DNA from: Chelativorans sp. J32
GTDB taxonomy: Bacteria > Pseudomonadota > Alphaproteobacteria > Rhizobiales > Rhizobiaceae
Direction: 5' to 3'
NCBI RefSeq assembly: GCF_000518985.1
Contig: NZ_JAEQ01000005.1
Location: 124,001 to 188,000, forward strand
DNA: 64,000 nt
Below are positions 45,119 to 56,229 of the stretch, one piece after another. Made by a program: the position numbers and the translations under genes. How positions within the stretch are numbered: position 1 is the first letter of the stretch; each line of letters begins with the position of its first letter. Under the pieces are notes generated by a model. It worked only from the letters and a program-made list of their open reading frames with translations. It had not been told where the DNA came from and made no database searches.

Positions 45119-45898
45119 ATGGCTGACCTTCGCAACTATCAGACCCGAGCGGCGCCCGGCGCGCGCGTCGACGCGGCGATCGACGAGGGCCTGCGTGCCT
45201 ACATGATCCGGGTCTACAACCTCATGGCCTTGGGCCTGGCCATCACAGGCCTGGCTGCATTCGGCGTGGCTTCGCTGGCGACGACGACCGACCCGTCCGC
45301 CGCTGCCTCGCAGTTGGGCAACGGCACTCTGCTGACCGCCTTTGGCAGCGCCATCTACCTGTCACCCCTGCGCTGGGTTGTGATGTTGGCGCCGCTGGCG
45401 CTGGTCTTTTTCATGAGCTTCCGCATCCAGACGCTGAGCGTATCCGCGGCGCAGACGACCTTCTGGGTCTACGCAGCCCTTGTGGGCCTTTCGCTATCGT
45501 CGATCTTCATCGTTTTCACGGGCGAAAGCATCGTACGCACCTTCTTCATCACCGCGGCCTCCTTTGGCGCTCTGTCGCTCTGGGGCTACACGACCAAGCG
45601 CGATCTGTCCGGGATGGGCTCCTTCCTGTTCATGGGCCTCATCGGCATCATCCTCGCGTCGCTGGTGAATATCTTCCTCGGCTCCTCCGCGCTGCAGTTC
45701 GCCATTTCGGTGATTGGCGTCCTGGTGTTCGCCGGCCTTACGGCCTACGACACCCAGCAGATCAAGGAGATGTACTACGAGGGCGACGACCAGCTCGTGG
45801 CCGGCCGCAAGGCGATTATGGGCGCGCTGCGGCTCTACCTCGACTTCATCAACCTCTTCATGTTCCTGCTTCAGTTCATGGGCAACAACCGCGAATAG
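45119..45898 (+). CDS. Bax inhibitor-1 / YccA family membrane protein
   Basis: 259 residues with seven predicted transmembrane helices after a hydrophilic N-terminus (DEGLRAYMIRVYNLMALGLAITGLAAFG). The last-helix motif FAGLTAYDTQQIKEMYYEG-type sequence, with the paired acidic residues used for pH-gated calcium leak in the characterised BsYetJ, and the final LDFINLFMFLLQFMG identify the BI-1 family. Function in bacteria is unclear; FtsH interaction is known for YccA. Single gene between the YbbP permease and a strong terminator; GAGAAAGAGG upstream of ATG. Confidence 0.94.
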   Translation: MADLRNYQTRAAPGARVDAAIDEGLRAYMIRVYNLMALGLAITGLAAFGVASLATTTDPSAAASQLGNGTLLTAFGSAIYLSPLRWVVMLAPLALVFFMSFRIQTLSVSAAQTTFWVYAALVGLSLSSIFIVFTGESIVRTFFITAASFGALSLWGYTTKRDLSGMGSFLFMGLIGIILASLVNIFLGSSALQFAISVIGVLVFAGLTAYDTQQIKEMYYEGDDQLVAGRKAIMGALRLYLDFINLFMFLLQFMGNNRE

Positions 45899-45921
45899 AC
45901 GCGGCCGGAACGAGGATTTTG

Positions 45922-45950
45922 AAGGGCGGTCGCTGACCGCCCTTTTCTTT
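45922..45950 (+). terminator. rho-independent terminator after the Bax-inhibitor gene
   Basis: AAGGGCGGTC (45922-45931) and GACCGCCCTT (45935-45944) form a 10-base perfect stem with loop GCT, followed by TTCTTTT. It lies 24 bases after the stop. Confidence 0.93.
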
Positions 45951-46003
45951 TGGCAAGTGTCCTGTCATGAAAATAGGACGACAGGCCGCAAAGAGCTTCG
46001 ACA

Positions 46004-46573
46004 GTGACCACCATCCGCGCCGCCCGAACCGCAGACCTTTCCGCTATCACAAAGATCTATGGACATGCCGTCGAGACCGGCACCGCGAGCTACGAGCTCG
46101 AACCGCCGAGTCTTGAAGAGATGTCGTCGCGGATGGAGGGGCTCACTTCAAACGGCTATCCCTATCTGGTGGCGGAAGAGGCGGAGCAGGTGCTGGGCTA
46201 CGCCTATGCCGGACCATTCAGGCCGCGCCGCGCCTACCGCTTCATGGTGGAGGATTCCATCTACATCGCCCCTCACGCTCAGGGCAGAGGGATCGGTCGC
46301 CTGCTGCTCCAGGCGCTGATCGCGGAATGCAGCAAGCTCGGTTTCCGCCAGATCGCCGCCGTGATCGGTGATGGCTCACCTGAAAGCGCCTCGGTCAAAC
46401 TGCACGAAGCTCTAGGGTTCCGGCATGCGGGCGTGCTCGAAGGCAGCGGGTACAAACATGGCCGCTGGCTCGATACGGTGTTCATGCAACTTACTTTGAA
46501 CGGGGGCGATACTCTGCCGCCGGATCCGGAATCGCTGCCGGAAAGGCTGTTCAGGCGGGAAGCCGGAAGATAG
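46004..46573 (+). CDS. GNAT-family N-acetyltransferase, phosphinothricin-acetyltransferase-like
   Basis: 189 residues, GTG start at 46004. Opens with MTTIRAARTADLSAITKIYGHAVETGTASYELEPPS, the typical entry of Pat/YncA-type enzymes (ATxADLxAIxxIYxHxVxxGxxSxE). Acetyl-CoA loop in PHAQGRGIGRLLLQAL (about residues 86-101) and KLHEALGFRHAGVLEGSGYKHGRWLDTVFMQ at the end. Acetylates an amine; substrate could be methionine sulfone, phosphinothricin-like compounds or amino acids in this group. Independent transcription unit behind a terminator. Confidence 0.9.
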   Translation: MTTIRAARTADLSAITKIYGHAVETGTASYELEPPSLEEMSSRMEGLTSNGYPYLVAEEAEQVLGYAYAGPFRPRRAYRFMVEDSIYIAPHAQGRGIGRLLLQALIAECSKLGFRQIAAVIGDGSPESASVKLHEALGFRHAGVLEGSGYKHGRWLDTVFMQLTLNGGDTLPPDPESLPERLFRREAGR

Positions 46574-46622
46574 GCAGAAAGTCGTTACGGGACGGGGCGG
46601 GCGTGTCGCCTGGCCGCCTTCC

Positions 46623-47009
46623 TCACGTTCCGACGAGGCGAAGCTTCTTGTCGAAAACCGTCAGCACCCGGGCGAGATCGTGTCCGCGCTTCAGAATAGC
46701 ACCGGTCGCGGCAACCACGCTGTAGGCGCCCTGCTTTCTTGCAAGAGACGGGTCTTTCACGATCCGGAACAGCGGCACCTCGCTCGTACGCCGATAGACC
46801 GAGAAGATTGCCCTGTCTTCCAGATGGTCAATCGCATAATCGCGCCATTCACCAGCTGCGACCATAAATCCGTACACACGCAGGATCTGGTCGAGTTCCC
46901 GACGGTCGAAGGTGATCGGAAGCTTCAGCCGCGCCCGGCGGGCTTCGCCGAGCGGGATGAGGTTCCCGGAATCTTCCCTACCCTCCGCTGCGCCTGACTG
47001 ATCAGCCAT
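46623..47009 (-). CDS. DUF2794 protein
   Basis: 128 residues from ATG 47009 (AAGGTG upstream). Two thirds is the DUF2794 domain: ITFDRRELDQILRVYGFMVAAGEWRDYAIDHLEDRAIFSVYRRTSEVPLFRIVKDP. The domain is soluble, all alphaproteobacterial in distribution and of unknown function. Converges with the GNAT gene, 49 bases apart, and is divergent from the small-RNA locus that follows. No catalytic signature is evident. Confidence 0.85.
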   Translation of the reverse strand: MADQSGAAEGREDSGNLIPLGEARRARLKLPITFDRRELDQILRVYGFMVAAGEWRDYAIDHLEDRAIFSVYRRTSEVPLFRIVKDPSLARKQGAYSVVAATGAILKRGHDLARVLTVFDKKLRLVGT

Positions 47010-47194
47010 CCAGGGCACCTTTTTGTTACGGTCTTGTGACAATCAAGGTGGCGTGGGTGCGTGGGAAATGCAACCCCTACAGGCAAACCCGTGGCAATCT
47101 GGCCTCACGAAATCGCTACCCGTGGTCGGATTTGGTGATCATTCGCCTCATTATCGCCGTGTTCTTACCCCGCTTGCGCCCGATTTTGCGAAGA

Positions 47195-47333
47195 CGATCC
47201 CCTTGTTGCCTGAGACGGTTCGATCCGGGGCAGTTCTGTACCCCAAGCCCCCCCGCCCACAGGGCTGTCATCGGATCGAACCAACTCCGGGCCTCCCAGG
47301 GCCCACCAGATGGCAACGATCTCCTGAGATCAA
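47195..47333 (+). ncRNA. ssrS: candidate 6S RNA (ssrS)
   Basis: This stretch has no gene on either strand but folds as a long rod. TTGTTGCC (47203-47210) pairs with GGCAACGA (47312-47319); GGTTCGATCC (47217-47226) pairs perfectly with GGATCGAACC (47273-47282); between them is an asymmetric bubble, TGAGAC on the 5' side and 47283-47311 on the 3' side, the latter forming its own small hairpin (GGGCC with GGCCC, 47289-47304). A GC-rich terminal loop region fills 47227-47272. A rod with a central open bubble, of about 140-170 nt and ending in a terminator, is the 6S RNA layout; 6S binds sigma-70 RNA polymerase. GATC at 47196-47199 can extend the outer stem with 47328-47331. The ends are approximate. 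Confidence 0.6.
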
Positions 47334-47368
47334 CGCCGGTACAGGCATAGCCGTGCCGGCGCTTTTTT
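47334..47368 (+). terminator. rho-independent terminator of the candidate small RNA
   Basis: CGCCGGTAC (47334-47342) pairs with GTGCCGGCG (47353-47361); the loop adds GGC/GCC, and CTTTTTT follows to 47368. On the plus strand only does a T-run follow the stem. The nearest plus-strand protein gene (the acetyltransferase) ends 760 bases upstream and a minus-strand gene lies between, so this terminator must serve a separate plus-strand transcript. Confidence 0.85.
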
Positions 47369-47369
47369 G

Positions 47370-48125
47370 TCAGCTGACGGCGCTCATCTGCGCCGCACCC
47401 AGAATGGCCTTGGGATTGCCATCCTCATCGGCGGATTGCACCAGCACCGCGCAACAGCCTCCCCTGCTCTTGATCTCCGACTTGGGGAACTCCAGCCGCA
47501 TTTCCTTTCCGTGCCAGACCCCTACCGTCTGATGACCGGTGACGATGTTGCGGTACTCGACTGTCTTGCCCTTGTTCTCACCGGCGCGGATCTCCGCGGT
47601 ATAGCTCGGCCTGTAATAAACCAGGAGGACGTGGGCGCCTGCCTCCGCCGATTCTCCGCCGCCGATCTCGATGGCGATATTCTTGCCTGCCGTCGAAAGA
47701 GCCACGTCGACAGCCAGCCCCCCGGCCCCATCCGCCGGCTGCACGGCATTGAGGACGGCATTACGGTCCGCTCCCACAACATCCTTCTGACCATTCACCA
47801 CGATCTGGGGCGTGTAGACTCCCGTGCCAAGCACCTCACCATAGGCATGCTGCCTTTCGGTGTTTTCGGGCACGGCAAGGCTGTCTTCCCAGCCGAGATA
47901 ATCCCAGTAATCTATGTGATACGCCAGCGCGACGATGTTGCTGCGTTCGGCGAGTTCTACGAAAAGGGCATCCGCCGGCGGACATCGGCTACAGCCCTGA
48001 CTCGTGAAAAGTTCCACCACTGCGATTGGCCTTGTCGCTGCCCCTGCGATTCTAAGGCATCCAGGCAAAGCCACCGCGGCAAGGCCCATCTTCAACAGGG
48101 TTCTGCGCGCGGTCAAAATGCGCAT
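47370..48125 (-). CDS. DUF1223 thioredoxin-fold protein, exported
   Basis: 251 residues. N-terminus MRILTARRTLLKMGLAAVALPGC has a twin-arginine motif (ARRTLLK) followed by a hydrophobic stretch and LPGC, which could be a Tat signal with a lipobox, although Pro before Gly-Cys is unusual. The mature part begins VAVVELFTSQGCSRCPPADALF (here IAVVELFTSQ), the DUF1223 signature with a thioredoxin-like CSRC (Cys45, Cys48). The fold suggests redox or metal handling in the periplasm, but the family is uncharacterised. AGGAAG precedes the start. Stop is next to the small-RNA terminator. Confidence 0.88.
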   Translation of the reverse strand: MRILTARRTLLKMGLAAVALPGCLRIAGAATRPIAVVELFTSQGCSRCPPADALFVELAERSNIVALAYHIDYWDYLGWEDSLAVPENTERQHAYGEVLGTGVYTPQIVVNGQKDVVGADRNAVLNAVQPADGAGGLAVDVALSTAGKNIAIEIGGGESAEAGAHVLLVYYRPSYTAEIRAGENKGKTVEYRNIVTGHQTVGVWHGKEMRLEFPKSEIKSRGGCCAVLVQSADEDGNPKAILGAAQMSAVS

Positions 48126-48262
48126 GTTTCCTCTTCCTTTGGCGCGACCTCGCGGGCCGGCTCTTGTTGCACAATTTTAACGATCCTAGCGGCGAACGAA
48201 GATCTATGGAAAGTCACGTTGCGGTGAAAGCTTGGTTAACCAAAAGCATGAGTTTCAGATCG

Positions 48263-48293
48263 CAAAAAAAGAACCGCCGGCTAGCGGCGGTTC
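48263..48293 (-). terminator. rho-independent terminator after acnA
   Basis: On the minus strand GAACCGCCG and CGGCGGTTC form a 9-base perfect stem with a five-base loop (48271-48293), followed by TTTTTTT (48264-48270). It lies 28 bases after the acnA stop. Confidence 0.93.
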
Positions 48294-48320
48294 CAAAAGC
48301 CTTAGATTCGGGCGACTGCC

Positions 48321-51023
<2,703 letters not shown>

Positions 51024-51285
51024 CCTGGTCTGTTCATCCGAACGGGAACGGACTTTCTGAGACGACAAGCTCAAATGCGGGTACGGTCATTTCCGCGTCC
51101 GCCCCCCGCGTACCAGCCGGTCAAGGCGGCATGTGCGCTGGTTCGGCACAAAGGCTCTCCACGCCGACCGCTGGCGTGGTTGCCCCGCATATAGAGAATT
51201 TCTAAAAAGAGTTCTATAGCGATTAAACTATTTTGGCACTTTGGGAAAAAGCCGGGGACAACCATTGCGGCAGGTAGGAGAACCC

Positions 51286-51891
51286 ATGCGGCTTGCCGTG
51301 GAAAACCTGAGCGGCGAGCGCGGTGGGGAACTGATCTTTTCCGGGTTGTCCTTCGCTCTCGATCCAGGTCAGGCTCTTCTGGTAACGGGCCCCAACGGGG
51401 CGGGTAAATCCACTCTCCTGCGCACCGTGGCCGGGCTTCTTCCCGCGGCCTCCGGCAATGTCGAGTTCTCGGGAGGCGGAGAGACTTTCCCGGACGTGCA
51501 AGCCGCCTGCCACTATCTGGGCCATCTGAACGGGATGAAGACGGCGCTGACGGTGGAGGAAAATCTTGCCTTCTGGCGCACCTTTCTGGGCGGCCCCCGC
51601 CTTTCCGTCGATGATGCGCTCGAGGCGGTCGGCCTGAGCGAGATCGGGCATCTGCCCTTCGGCTATCTTTCCACCGGCCAGCGCCGCCGGACCGCAATAG
51701 CCCGCCTTCTCGTCTCCCACCGCCCGGTCTGGCTGCTCGACGAGCCGACCTCCGGCCTCGATCATGCCTCGGAGGCCCGTTTCTCCGAACTGATGCGGAC
51801 GCATCTGGCGGATGGCGGCATCATCATCGCGGCGACCCACCTGCCCCTTGGGCTGGGACATGCTCGCGAACTGAGGATGGGGGCGGGCTGA
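51286..51891 (+). CDS. ccmA: heme exporter ATP-binding protein CcmA
   Basis: 201 residues from ATG 51286, with TAGGAG about 5 bases upstream; shorter than typical ABC subunits, as CcmA is. Walker A GPNGAGKST at 35-43, YLGHLNGMKTALTVEENLAFWR (CcmA-specific), signature-like LSTGQRRRTAIARLL and Walker B VWLLDEPTSGLD. ATPase of the CcmABCD complex, which releases heme-bound CcmE for cytochrome c maturation. Stop overlaps ccmB start by one base. First gene of ccmABCDG; ccmE, ccmF and ccmH are not in this window. Confidence 0.95.
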   Translation: MRLAVENLSGERGGELIFSGLSFALDPGQALLVTGPNGAGKSTLLRTVAGLLPAASGNVEFSGGGETFPDVQAACHYLGHLNGMKTALTVEENLAFWRTFLGGPRLSVDDALEAVGLSEIGHLPFGYLSTGQRRRTAIARLLVSHRPVWLLDEPTSGLDHASEARFSELMRTHLADGGIIIAATHLPLGLGHARELRMGAG

Positions 51892-52556
51892 TGCTTGCGC
51901 TCTATCTGCGAGACGTAAAGCTCGGTTTGCGGGCAGGCAGCGGCGCGCTCACGGGTGCTCTCTTCTTCCTGGCCGTGGTGGCGGTCATTCCCTTCGGCGT
52001 CGGGCCCGATCTCAACCTGCTCGCACGAATAGGGCCGGCAATTCTTTGGATCGGAGCGCTGCTCGCCAGCCTTTTGGGGTTGGATCGCCTGTTCCAGGGC
52101 GATCGGGAAGATGGCTCTCTCGATCTTCTGCTTGGCAGCCGGGACCGTCACATGCTGGCGCTCACCGTCTTCGTGAAGTGCCTGGCACACTGGACGGTTT
52201 CGGTGCTCCCCCTCGTCCTCGTGTCTCCCTTGCTTGGCCTGTTCATGAATGTTCCGCCACTGGGCCTTCTTGCTGCCAGCTCCACACTCCTCGTAGGCAC
52301 GCCGGCGATCACTTTCATCGGAGCCGTTGGAGCAGCGCTCGCAGTAGCCCTGCCGCGCGGCGGACTCCTCGTCTCCGTCATCATCCTTCCGCTGACCGTG
52401 CCGGTGCTGATTTTCGGGGTTGCGGCAAGCCGCGGTGCCGTGGCGGACCCGGACCCTTTCCTGCCGCCCTTCCTCATCCTGTCCGCGCTCACGCTCTTCT
52501 TCGCCGTGATCGGACCCGCCGCCGCAGCGCTCGCCCTGCGTTCATCTTCGGATTGA
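51891..52556 (+). CDS. ccmB: heme exporter membrane protein CcmB
   Basis: 221 residues with six predicted transmembrane helices. ALYLRDVKLGLRAGSGALTGALFFLAVVAVIPFGVGPD is the standard CcmB start, and FQGDREDGSLDLLLGS is the cytoplasmic loop that docks CcmA. Membrane component of the CcmABCD ABC complex. A 106-base gap before ccmC contains no gene. Confidence 0.94.
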   Translation: MLALYLRDVKLGLRAGSGALTGALFFLAVVAVIPFGVGPDLNLLARIGPAILWIGALLASLLGLDRLFQGDREDGSLDLLLGSRDRHMLALTVFVKCLAHWTVSVLPLVLVSPLLGLFMNVPPLGLLAASSTLLVGTPAITFIGAVGAALAVALPRGGLLVSVIILPLTVPVLIFGVAASRGAVADPDPFLPPFLILSALTLFFAVIGPAAAALALRSSSD

Positions 52557-52662
52557 TCTTGGCGGCGACTGGCAGACAATCCGATGAAGCGGACAAAAGG
52601 CCTCACGCAGCTTTTCCTATCATCAATTGCGCGCAGCTGCCTGACGTTCTATCTAACTGCCC

Positions 52663-53433
52663 ATGAACGAGAAGGCCGTTCCCCGCTGGACCGAAATTGC
52701 AAACCCCACCCGCTTCCTCGAATTGGCGGGCGCGGTGCTGCCATGGCTTTCAAGCGCCGCGGTGCTGGTGCTGGCGGCCGGGCTCTACATGGCGTTCGCC
52801 GCGCCTGAGGATTACCAGCAGGGCATCACGGTTCGCATCATGTATGTCCACGTTCCCTTCGCGTGGCTTTCCATGCTCTGCTACACGATGATGGCGGGTT
52901 CGGCTCTCGGCACATTGGTCTGGCGCCATCCCCTGGCAGACGTCTCCTTGAAGGCCGCCGCGCCCATTGGCGCCGTCTTTACAGCGCTCGCGCTCGCCAC
53001 AGGCTCCATCTGGGGCAAGCCCATGTGGGGCACCTGGTGGGTCTGGGACGCGCGGCTGACCTCGGTCTTTGTTCTCTTCTTGATGTATCTCGGGATCATC
53101 GCGCTCACGCGCGCGCTTGACGATCCCGGCCGTTCGGCCCGAGCCGCCGCGATCCTCACGCTGGTCGGCTTCATCAATATCCCGATCATCAAGTTTTCCG
53201 TCGATTGGTGGAACACGCTTCATCAACCGGCTTCGGTCTTCAGGCTTGATGGCCCGACGATCGATCCCAGCATGCTCTGGCCGCTCCTGGTGTGCGCGAT
53301 CGGCTTCACCCTGCTCTTCCTCGCGCTTCACCTCATGGCCATGCGAAATGAGATCTGGCGCCGGCGGGTGATCGCAATGCGCCGGCTCTCCGCCCGCGCC
53401 GCGGAGATCAAGCCGGCGGAGGCATCGCGATGA
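52663..53433 (+). CDS. ccmC: heme-handling protein CcmC
   Basis: 256 residues, six membrane helices, a heme-handling family member with the tryptophan-rich periplasmic segment GSIWGKPMWGTWWVWDARLTSVFVLFLMYLG (about residues 110-140) and the flanking His in YVHVPFAW (about 63) and STLHQPAS region (WWNTLHQPASVFRLDGP). CcmC loads heme onto CcmE. Stop overlaps the ccmD start codon (ATGA). Confidence 0.95.
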   Translation: MNEKAVPRWTEIANPTRFLELAGAVLPWLSSAAVLVLAAGLYMAFAAPEDYQQGITVRIMYVHVPFAWLSMLCYTMMAGSALGTLVWRHPLADVSLKAAAPIGAVFTALALATGSIWGKPMWGTWWVWDARLTSVFVLFLMYLGIIALTRALDDPGRSARAAAILTLVGFINIPIIKFSVDWWNTLHQPASVFRLDGPTIDPSMLWPLLVCAIGFTLLFLALHLMAMRNEIWRRRVIAMRRLSARAAEIKPAEASR

Positions 53434-53591
53434 CGCACCTCGCCTATGTCACGGCAGCCTATGTCATTTCAGCGCTGGCGATCATGGGGCTGGTTTGCTG
53501 GATTTTGTTCGACCAGTCGGCCCAGCGGCGAGCGCTCAAGCAGCTTGAGGCGCGCGGCGTGCGCCGCCGTTCTGCTCGGGGCTCCGAATGA
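53430..53591 (+). CDS. ccmD: heme exporter small subunit CcmD
   Basis: A 53-residue protein, ATG 53430 to TGA 53591. Starts THLAYVTAAYVISALAIMGL, one transmembrane helix, followed by a positively charged coiled segment (FDQSAQRRALKQLEARGVRRR). The pattern YVxxAYxxSA and the basic tail are those of CcmD, which stabilises the CcmABC-CcmE complex and aids release of holo-CcmE. It overlaps both ccmC and ccmG by the ATGA arrangement. Confidence 0.9.
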   Translation: MTHLAYVTAAYVISALAIMGLVCWILFDQSAQRRALKQLEARGVRRRSARGSE

Positions 53592-54166
53592 GCGCGGCGG
53601 AAGGCCAACCGCCCAGAAGGCGGCTGCTTATCCTGCTGGTACCCCTATTTGCGTTTCTTGCGCTCTCCGCGGTTTTCTTTATCGAGCTTCTTTCCGGAAA
53701 GGACAGCTCGGTCGTTCCTTCGGCACTTATCGGCCAGCCCGCACCCCAGACGGAATTGCCGCCACTGGAGGGCCTCGCGCTTCCCGGGCTCAACCCGGGC
53801 GACTTTGCCGGAAAGGTATCGGTCGTGAATGTCTGGGGCTCCTGGTGTATGCCCTGCAGGCAGGAGCATCCGCTGCTCATGGAGCTTGCGAAGGACGATC
53901 GCATTCGCCTTGTCGGCTTCAATTACAAGGATCAGCCTGAAAACGCTCGGCGCTTCCTTGGCGAATTGGGCAATCCATTCGACGCTGTTGGCGTCGATCA
54001 GAGTGGGCGATCAGCGATCGAGTGGGGCGTCTATGGCGTGCCCGAGACGTTCCTCGTCGGCCCGGATGGCAAGATCCGCTATAAACATGTTGGTCCGTTC
54101 ACGCCGGCCAGCCTGAAAAACGAGATGATGCCTGAAATCGAGAAGGCACTTTCAGCCGGGTCTTGA
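53588..54166 (+). CDS. ccmG: thiol:disulfide interchange protein CcmG/DsbE
   Basis: 192 residues with an N-terminal membrane anchor (RRLLILLVPLFAFLALSAVFF) and a periplasmic thioredoxin fold. Active site W86-C-M-P-C90 in NVWGSWCMPCRQEHP; cis-proline region GVYGVPETFLVGPDG. It reduces the apocytochrome c heme-binding cysteines. ATG 53588 sits in the ccmD stop codon. Last gene of the ccm run; typA converges on it with 92 bases between. Confidence 0.95.
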   Translation: MSAAEGQPPRRRLLILLVPLFAFLALSAVFFIELLSGKDSSVVPSALIGQPAPQTELPPLEGLALPGLNPGDFAGKVSVVNVWGSWCMPCRQEHPLLMELAKDDRIRLVGFNYKDQPENARRFLGELGNPFDAVGVDQSGRSAIEWGVYGVPETFLVGPDGKIRYKHVGPFTPASLKNEMMPEIEKALSAGS

Positions 54167-54258
54167 GCGGCGCGTTATCACCGCCGCAGCGTCAGCAATT
54201 TAGGAAGAGCCACAACAGGCGCTGCCCGGCCGAAGGGCCGACCGGGCGAGCCGCCGCC

Positions 54259-56082
54259 TCAGGCGACGGCTAATTTCTGCTTTTCGAAGCGCTTACGCTC
54301 ATGCGGATCGAGGTAGAGCTTGCGCAGGCGGATCGACTTCGGCGTCACCTCCACCAGCTCATCGTCCTGAATCCAGGACAATGCGCGCTCCAGGGTCATG
54401 CGGATCGGCGGCGTGAGCTTCACCGCCTCGTCCTTGCCGGCAGCGCGGATATTCGTGAGCTTCTTGCCTTTGAGGACATTCACCTCCAGGTCGTTGTCGC
54501 GGGAGTGGATGCCCACGATCATGCCCTGATAGACCTTCACGCCCGGATCGATCACCATCGGACCCCGGTCCTCAAGATTCCAGAGCGCGTAAGCCACGGC
54601 TTCGCCCGGTTCATTGGCGATCAGCACGCCGTTCACCCGGCCGGCGATCTCGCCCTTATACGGCTGATAGGAGTGGAAGAGCCGGTTCATCACCGCCGTG
54701 CCGCGCGTATCGGTCAAAAGCTCGGACTGATAGCCTATCAAGCCGCGCGTCGGGGCCAGGAACACCAGCCGCTGACGGTCGCCGCCGGAGGGGCGGAGTT
54801 CCACCATCTCGGCCTTGCGCTCCGACATCTTCTGCACGACGACGCCGGCGTGCTCCTCGTCCACGTCGATGACAACCTCCTCGATGGGCTCCAGGAACTG
54901 GCCGTCCTCGTCCTTCTTCATCACCACGCGCGGGCGGGAGACCGCAAGCTCGAAGCCTTCGCGGCGCATCGTCTCGATGAGCACCGACAATTGCAGCTCG
55001 CCTCGACCCGAGACGAAGAACGAGTCCTTGTCTGCAGACTCCTCGACCTTCAGCGCGACATTGCCCTCCGCCTCCTTCAAAAGACGATCGCGGATGACGC
55101 GGCTCGTCACCTTGTCGCCTTCGGTGCCGGCAAGCGGCGAGTCATTCACGAGGAAGCTCATGGTAACGGTGGGCGGATCGATCGGCTGAGCTTCCATGGG
55201 CTCGGCCACCGATGGGTCGCAGAAAGTATCGGCCACCGTGCCCTTCGACAGGCCGGCAATGGCGATAATGTCGCCGGCATGGGCTTCGTCGATCGGCTGG
55301 CGATCTAATCCCCTGAACGCCAGGATCTTCGAAATCCGGCCCTGCTCCAAGAGGCTGCCGTCCCGCGCGAGAACCTTTACCGCCTGGTTCGACTTGATGC
55401 TGCCGGAAGCGATACGGCCGGTGATGATGCGGCCGAGGAAGGGATTGGCTTCCAGGATGGTGCCGATCATGCGGAACGGCCCCTCCTCCACGGTCGGCTC
55501 CGGCACGTGCTTCAGCACAAGATCGAAAAGCGGCGCCAGACCTTCGTCCTTCGGTCCCGAAGGATCGAAATTCATCCAGCCATCGCGGCCCGAGCCGTAA
55601 AGGATCGGAAAATCGAGCTGCTCGTCAGTGGCGTCGAGAGCGGCAAAAAGGTCGAAGACCTCGTTGATAACCTCATCCGCGCGGGCATCCGGCCGGTCGA
55701 TCTTGTTGACGGCGACGATCGGCTTCAAGCCCACCTTCAGCGCCTTGCCGACGACAAATTTCGTCTGCGGCATGGGCCCCTCGGCAGCATCCACCAGAAG
55801 AACGGCGCCGTCCACCATGTTCAGGATACGCTCCACCTCGCCGCCGAAATCGGCGTGCCCGGGCGTGTCCACGATGTTGATGCGCACGTCTTTCCAAACC
55901 ACCGACGTGGCCTTGGCGAGGATGGTAATGCCGCGCTCTTTCTCGATATCATTGGAGTCCATGACGCGCTCATCCACGCGCTGGTTGTCGCGCACGGAGC
56001 CCGACTGCTTCAGGAGCGCATCGACGAGGGTAGTCTTCCCATGATCGACGTGGGCGATAATCGCAATATTGCGGAGTTTCAT
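54259..56082 (-). CDS. typA: ribosome-associated GTPase TypA/BipA
   Basis: 607 residues, standard TypA length. G1 IIAHVDHGKTTLVDALL near residue 8-24, ERGITILAKATSV (switch I), VDTPGHADFGGEVERIL (G3), AVNKIDRPDARADEVI (G4), then domains II and III and the TypA-specific C-terminal domain with NRLFHSYQPYKGEIAGRVNGVLIANEPGEA. A translation GTPase active in 50S assembly and stress or cold growth. No clear strong T-run terminator; a GC-rich structure lies just past the stop. Confidence 0.97.
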   Translation of the reverse strand: MKLRNIAIIAHVDHGKTTLVDALLKQSGSVRDNQRVDERVMDSNDIEKERGITILAKATSVVWKDVRINIVDTPGHADFGGEVERILNMVDGAVLLVDAAEGPMPQTKFVVGKALKVGLKPIVAVNKIDRPDARADEVINEVFDLFAALDATDEQLDFPILYGSGRDGWMNFDPSGPKDEGLAPLFDLVLKHVPEPTVEEGPFRMIGTILEANPFLGRIITGRIASGSIKSNQAVKVLARDGSLLEQGRISKILAFRGLDRQPIDEAHAGDIIAIAGLSKGTVADTFCDPSVAEPMEAQPIDPPTVTMSFLVNDSPLAGTEGDKVTSRVIRDRLLKEAEGNVALKVEESADKDSFFVSGRGELQLSVLIETMRREGFELAVSRPRVVMKKDEDGQFLEPIEEVVIDVDEEHAGVVVQKMSERKAEMVELRPSGGDRQRLVFLAPTRGLIGYQSELLTDTRGTAVMNRLFHSYQPYKGEIAGRVNGVLIANEPGEAVAYALWNLEDRGPMVIDPGVKVYQGMIVGIHSRDNDLEVNVLKGKKLTNIRAAGKDEAVKLTPPIRMTLERALSWIQDDELVEVTPKSIRLRKLYLDPHERKRFEKQKLAVA

Positions 56083-56229
56083 TGGTGCTCTTTAAATGGC
56101 GTGGCCGCGCAAAAGGCGCGGCCATGTTTCGTTGGCGTGCTCTTACAGTTTTTTTGGCCTTTGCGAAAGAGCGACGCACTTCACAGATATAGGAGCGGTT
56201 ATCGCCCGCAAAAAGGCGCCCCGCAAAAA

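Noticed and set aside
54190-54245. GC-rich palindromic sequence between ccmG and typA as terminator
   Set aside because: The arms pair imperfectly in my hand folding and no T-run follows on either strand, so I did not list it.
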